NCBI GenBank assembly: GCA_025403435.1
Contig: CM046335.1
Location: 4,989,101 to 5,053,100, forward strand
Source of the DNA: Artocarpus heterophyllus
Lineage: Eukaryota; Streptophyta; Magnoliopsida; Rosales; Moraceae
Reading direction: 5' to 3'
Length of the DNA stretch: 64,000 bases
Within the stretch, counting starts at the first letter, position 1. Each line of letters starts with the position of its first letter. The notes under the pieces were generated by a model. It did not search any database and had not been told where the DNA came from. It saw only the letters and a program-made list of their open reading frames with translations. Shown piece by piece: positions 60,010 to 64,000 of the stretch. The translations under genes and the position numbers were made by a program.

Positions 60010-60880
60010 TAAATTTTTTTCCCTAGCAAAAAATGAGTTTTTTTTTTATTAAAAAGGAAAATCCTATTAACAAAAATAAAAGGATGAACACATCACATTG
60101 TTTGTCTTATTTATTAAAGAAGAGCACAATAGAGTTCCTTTAATGCGCACTTTTAGAATTATATGGCTTAGAAGTTTATGGTTTGAATTGTGAATTTTAA
60201 ACAATGTAGTCTAAACGGTGGTTTTCAATTAACATTTAGAATATAAAGATTTAAAAAGAAAATAAAACATCAATCAAATTTAAAATAAAAGTTGATATTT
60301 AGAAAATTATGATTTATCAAAAATAACAAGAATGAAACTTGTAAAAATAGTTCAAATCATATAAAAAAAAAAGTCTAATTTTTGAGTGTTTTGACCGACT
60401 CATCGTAATTTGAACTTACCCTAACCCTAACGACAATCGCCAGATAAATTGTTTTAGGCATAGAGTTTGGTAGCCAGTCAAACTAATGGAGCATTTTGTC
60501 AACGAAAAATTTTGAGTACAACTTAAAATTCACTCGTTGCCCACCTATCTTTACTTTATTGGGTGTTTGTTAATCGTTGGCAAGTAATGCACTATCATTT
60601 CTATAAAGCCGAAATACGTAAAAAACACAAGAAAATACGTAATATTCAGTATTTTAAAAAGATATTTCAGAAAATTCTGTAATAATTAGTACGATAGTTA
60701 CTTTAATTAGGAACAAAACAAATCACAGACAGTTGGTTTTAACGGTCGGTCTTTTTCACCTACGAACATTAATTTGTAATTCTGCGTCTTTGTTTTTTGC
60801 ACTTTCTCTTCTTTTTTTTTTTTTTTTTTTGCTTCACCTTTTCTGACACAAAATTAATATAATATTTTTCTCAGATATAT
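60010..60880. other. Upstream region of the MYOB gene
   Basis: A short telomere-like ACCCTAACCCTAAC lies near 60418-60431 and a poly-T run at 60813-60831. Promoter elements for the downstream gene probably lie here, but none is clear. Confidence 0.45.
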
Positions 60881-60899
60881 ACATTTTCTTATTTATATG

Positions 60900-61821
60900 T
60901 CATTCGCAATTATCTTCATCTTTCTCTTTCTGAACCTCCACCAAGCTCCGAATCAGGTATGTGCGGAATTTTCTTTGTTTTCGTAAAATTAGTTCTGAAA
61001 TTGCATTTTTCACATAAAAAAGCAAATCAGAAGAAATTCAACATCTTGATTGAAATTGCGATACACATTGCGAAACAATTCATTGGAGTTCTATGTTTTG
61101 TTTTTCTTTTTCCATTTATAACTTCCAAACAATTTTGTTTTCTTGCTTTGTGTTTATACGGAATGTGCAATTATTGAATTCGGTTTCTAGCATTAAGAGG
61201 TTAGGTGATTCTTAGTTGGTTTTATTTAAGATTTTTTAATATTAGTTGATCGCGCATTATATCATACAGTTGGGTGTTAACAATTTATGGTCTGGTTTTT
61301 GTTCAGGTTGATTTCTTTTCTTGTTTCCTTAATGATTGGGCACAATTGGATTAGGTTGTATCTGGGATTTTCTCAAATTATCATCTTTCTTTCATAAATT
61401 TTAATGTTCCACTCAAATGATCCAATTATATGCAGTTCATGATCATTATTTTTGTTGTTTTTGGGTTGAAAACTTCTTTGCCAGTAGAATTGGAAGGATT
61501 TTGCACGTGGGGTTTTGTTTTTATCTCTGAAACATTTCTGATTTCTTCAACAGTGACAAATAAGTTTGCTTGAATTGGTTTTGCTTAAAGGAATTTCTTC
61601 CCTGTATTGCTTGTTAATGTAGCTGAAAGCCATCATTGTATATTAGTTTATCATTTTTGCTCTTTCTGAATCTCTCATTGTTTCTCTCTCTGGCGTGTTG
61701 AAGATGGGATGCTCCACTTTGAGTTAAGAGGATTGAAATGGTCAACCGATTTGGTTATCAAACATTTCTTTGATGTTTGCCATTTGGAATCATATGAGCT
61801 TCTAGATCATTTTTGGAGGAG
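60900..61821 (+). promoter_or_regulatory. Probable 5' leader of the MYOB gene with a leader intron
   Basis: A CT-rich stretch (about 60905-60950) ends with AATCAG followed by GTATGTG, a good splice donor at 60957. The following DNA is T-rich and non-coding up to the ATG at 61822. Candidate acceptors are TTGTTCAG (61306) and TTCTTCAACAG (61553); I cannot decide which is used. Leader introns are common in this kind of gene. Confidence 0.45.
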
Positions 61822-64000
61822 ATGGCAGCAGATAGAAATTCAATGGAGGAAGAAAACCGGAACTTTCCGGGGTTTATGGCTGCTCTATCATCTGCAGCCT
61901 GTGAATGGTTTCTGATATTTCTGCTGCTTATTGATGCTGTACTATCATATCTGCTGACAAAGTTTGCAGATTATTGCCATTTGCAGACTCCTTGCATTTT
62001 GTGCTCCAGGATTGATCACGTCATAGGCAGCAAAAAGCCTGGAGTTTATCGCGATCTGCTTTGTAGCAACCACAAATTAGAGATATCATCTTTGAATTGT
62101 TGTCATATTCACGGTAAGCTTGTGGATGGTCATGGAATGTGTGATGATTGCATCTTTTCATTCACTAGGATGAATTTATCGTATTCAGAAATGCAAAGGA
62201 TTTTGGGTGGAAAGTTGGGAATGGATATTGGTGGTTCTGGTTTAAGAAGCTTGTTGCAAAATAGAGATTTTGTTCCTGTTTCTGGGGGTACAGCGCCATG
62301 TTCTTGTTGTGGCAAGCTGTTGAGACCAAGAAAAATCGCACAAAGACTTTCTCTACCAAAATTATGTGGAACTGTGGTCCCTAAATCTAATATCTCTTTG
62401 CCACCTTTGCCAAGTAATCGACGTTTACGTTGTTGGAATAGCTTCAAGAAGACAAGGAATAAATTTTGCGGTTCAATGGCTTCTCCTTGTGTGGGAAAAA
62501 GTGCTTTTGATCCCTTGTATCATGTAGGGTACACAGAGTTGAAGATCAACTCTGACTCAGAATCTGAAGTTCCATTTTCTGATGAGGACGATGATATTAG
62601 GAATGCTATTTGTGAAAATAGCAAATCTAAGAATGATTTTGCAGTTTCACATCCTTCAGAAAATCCATCTGAAGCGCCATCCAATGATTTTATTTCAGCA
62701 AAAATAACTAGTTTCCCTCACGAGTCTAAGTCTTTGCTTTCAGATCTCTGTGTGCAGCCTGATGTTAGCAAGGATCATCATGCGGCTTTTGATGGTGCTA
62801 CTGCCGATTTTGTGGGTGAACTTAGATGGCAGGAAGTCCATCAAAAGCCTGATCACTATAAACTGCCCGAGCTAATTTTATTGGATGAAATCCCCAAATC
62901 ATCAAATGTTATTGGAATTCCATACAAAGAGTCTGTTGAGAAGAAGCTCAAATTTCCTCTCCGACAAGTTGATGATTCTTTAGGAGGGTTTGATCTTATT
63001 ACTTTTGATGACAATCTCTCATTAGTTGGAGCATCATCGGTGAAGTGTAAGATCTCTCTCTTCCTCTTTAGGTGCGTATGAATGTGCACAAAAAGATTTG
63101 TACGTGACTAACTCCTATTTGAAATGGTTTTTTGGCAGATGTCTCTGGAACAAGTGATCTTGGACAAGAATCCATTGACAACCACAAGGAAGTTCTGAAG
63201 TCACTAAGTACACCATCTGCAACATCAGTCAAAGCTGATCAGTTTGATAATTATCCAGCTTCTGTAAAGCCAGGACATGTTGATACTAATGATTTGTGCG
63301 AACCAGCTGGGAGTTATGTGGAACAAGAAACATCTGCTTTTGTATCTGAAATACCAATCACGAGAGAACCTGATACACTTGATGAGGAACCGAGACTGTT
63401 GTTATCTGTATCTAAAGATACTTTAGATCAAGTGTCTGATTTATCACCAAAGAATAGAACACTTGGAGAACAGGGTCATGGAGAGGAAGTACATGTGACT
63501 TCCAGTTCCAATGAAATTCAGATGCTTCGAAAGTCAGCTTCAGTGGAATCCAGTCTTGAATCTCTGGATGTACCAATTGTCAGCGACATTGAGGGTGAAA
63601 GTATTGTTGATCGGTTGAAAAGACAAGTTGAGTGTGACAAAAAATGCATCAAGACTTTGTATAAAGATTTAGAAGAAGAGAGGAATGCGTCTGCAGTTGC
63701 TGCGAATCAGGCAATGGCAATGATTACAAGATTGCAGGAAGAAAAAGCAGCACTCCATATGGAGGCCCTTCAGTACTTGAGAATGATGGAAGAGCAAGCA
63801 GAGTATGATGTAGATGCACTTGAAAAGGCGAACGATCTACTTGCTGAAAAGGAAAAGGAGATGCAAGATATGGAAGCAGAGCTAGAACTTTACAAGTTGA
63901 ATGTACCAGATGAAACAATAATGGGAGATTTGTGTGAAGGGACTTTTGAATTGAATATCAAGAGCAAGAAAGTGGAGAATGGTGATGTACCCTGCCAAGA
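61822..64000 (+). CDS. MYOB-type myosin-binding protein (GTD-binding/DUF593), 5' part
   Basis: Membrane-anchored receptor that binds the globular tail of class XI myosins and links them to motile vesicles for cytoplasmic streaming. The ATG at 61822 gives MAADRNSMEEEN. A hydrophobic segment at about 27-45 (CEWFLIFLLLIDAVLSYLL) is the membrane anchor. It is followed by FADYCHLQTPCILCSRIDHV and cysteine/histidine pairs (CSNHKLEISSLNCCHIHGKL, CDDCIFSF, CSCCGKLLRP), as in MYOB1/2. A long acidic, serine-rich linker follows. The GTD-binding coiled coil begins at about residue 561 (SIVDRLKRQVECDKKCIKTL, ERNASAVAANQAMAMI, MEALQYLRMMEEQAEYD). Exon 1 is 61822-63046. The intron at 63047-63138 (GTAAGA...TTGGCAG) splits a Tyr codon; exon 2 from 63139 stays open to the window end. 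About 695 residues are visible and the C-terminus is missing. No breaks seen. Confidence 0.94.

Noticed and set aside
60418..60431. ACCCTAACCCTAAC, telomere-like
   Set aside because: Only about two units; too short to claim an interstitial telomere. May be a promoter telo-box at most.

Overview
This window looks like nuclear DNA of a flowering plant, most likely a eudicot. The intergenic DNA is AT-rich and full of poly-A/T runs, the genes have short GT-AG introns, and plant-specific families are present: a P-class PPR protein, a MYOB-type myosin-binding protein, a miR166 precursor, a plant linker histone, and Tat-lineage LTR retrotransposons. I could not name the species.

Five host loci are well supported. 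(1) A two-exon histone H1 gene on + (31958-32936). (2) A 15-motif PPR gene on + (38311-40195), broken by one extra G in a five-G run. (3) A MIR166 hairpin on - (44191-44311), whose mature strand is the canonical miR166 sequence. (4) A five-exon, probably plastid-targeted PfkB-family sugar/nucleoside kinase on - (57311-54775). (5) The 5' part of a MYOB/DUF593 myosin-binding protein on + (61822 to the window end). These loci are independent plant genes and show no operon-like organisation.

Most of the rest is transposon-derived. At 6040-16854 lies a complete but decayed Ty3/gypsy Tat-like element with 637- and 640-bp LTRs and an exact 5-bp target duplication (ATATG). It has broken gag and pol, plus an extra antisense gene (13298-15832) with its own antisense TATA box and a probable 80-bp intron. 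At 23437-25438 is a 2-kb solo LTR (copia-like, target duplication AATCA). At 48005-53582 is an LTR-type composite without coding capacity, flanked by CTCTC, containing opposed promoter-like modules and a nested 679-bp hAT element (duplication GTTAAATC). A smaller hAT relic (27141-27484), a fold-back element enclosing a 31-bp minisatellite (about 26165-27110), a SINE (about 41358-41559) and a T-rich 20-bp degenerate satellite (53588-54050) were also found.

A short repeat family of about 140-170 bp recurs at least seven times. It has inverted ends resembling GGGTGTTTGG and an internal core resembling GCTACAGTGTAAAGCTCTCA. I did not recognise it as a named family.

Limits: everything was read by eye. 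Exon boundaries follow splice consensus and protein continuity, percentages are estimates, and family names come from recognised motifs, not searches.
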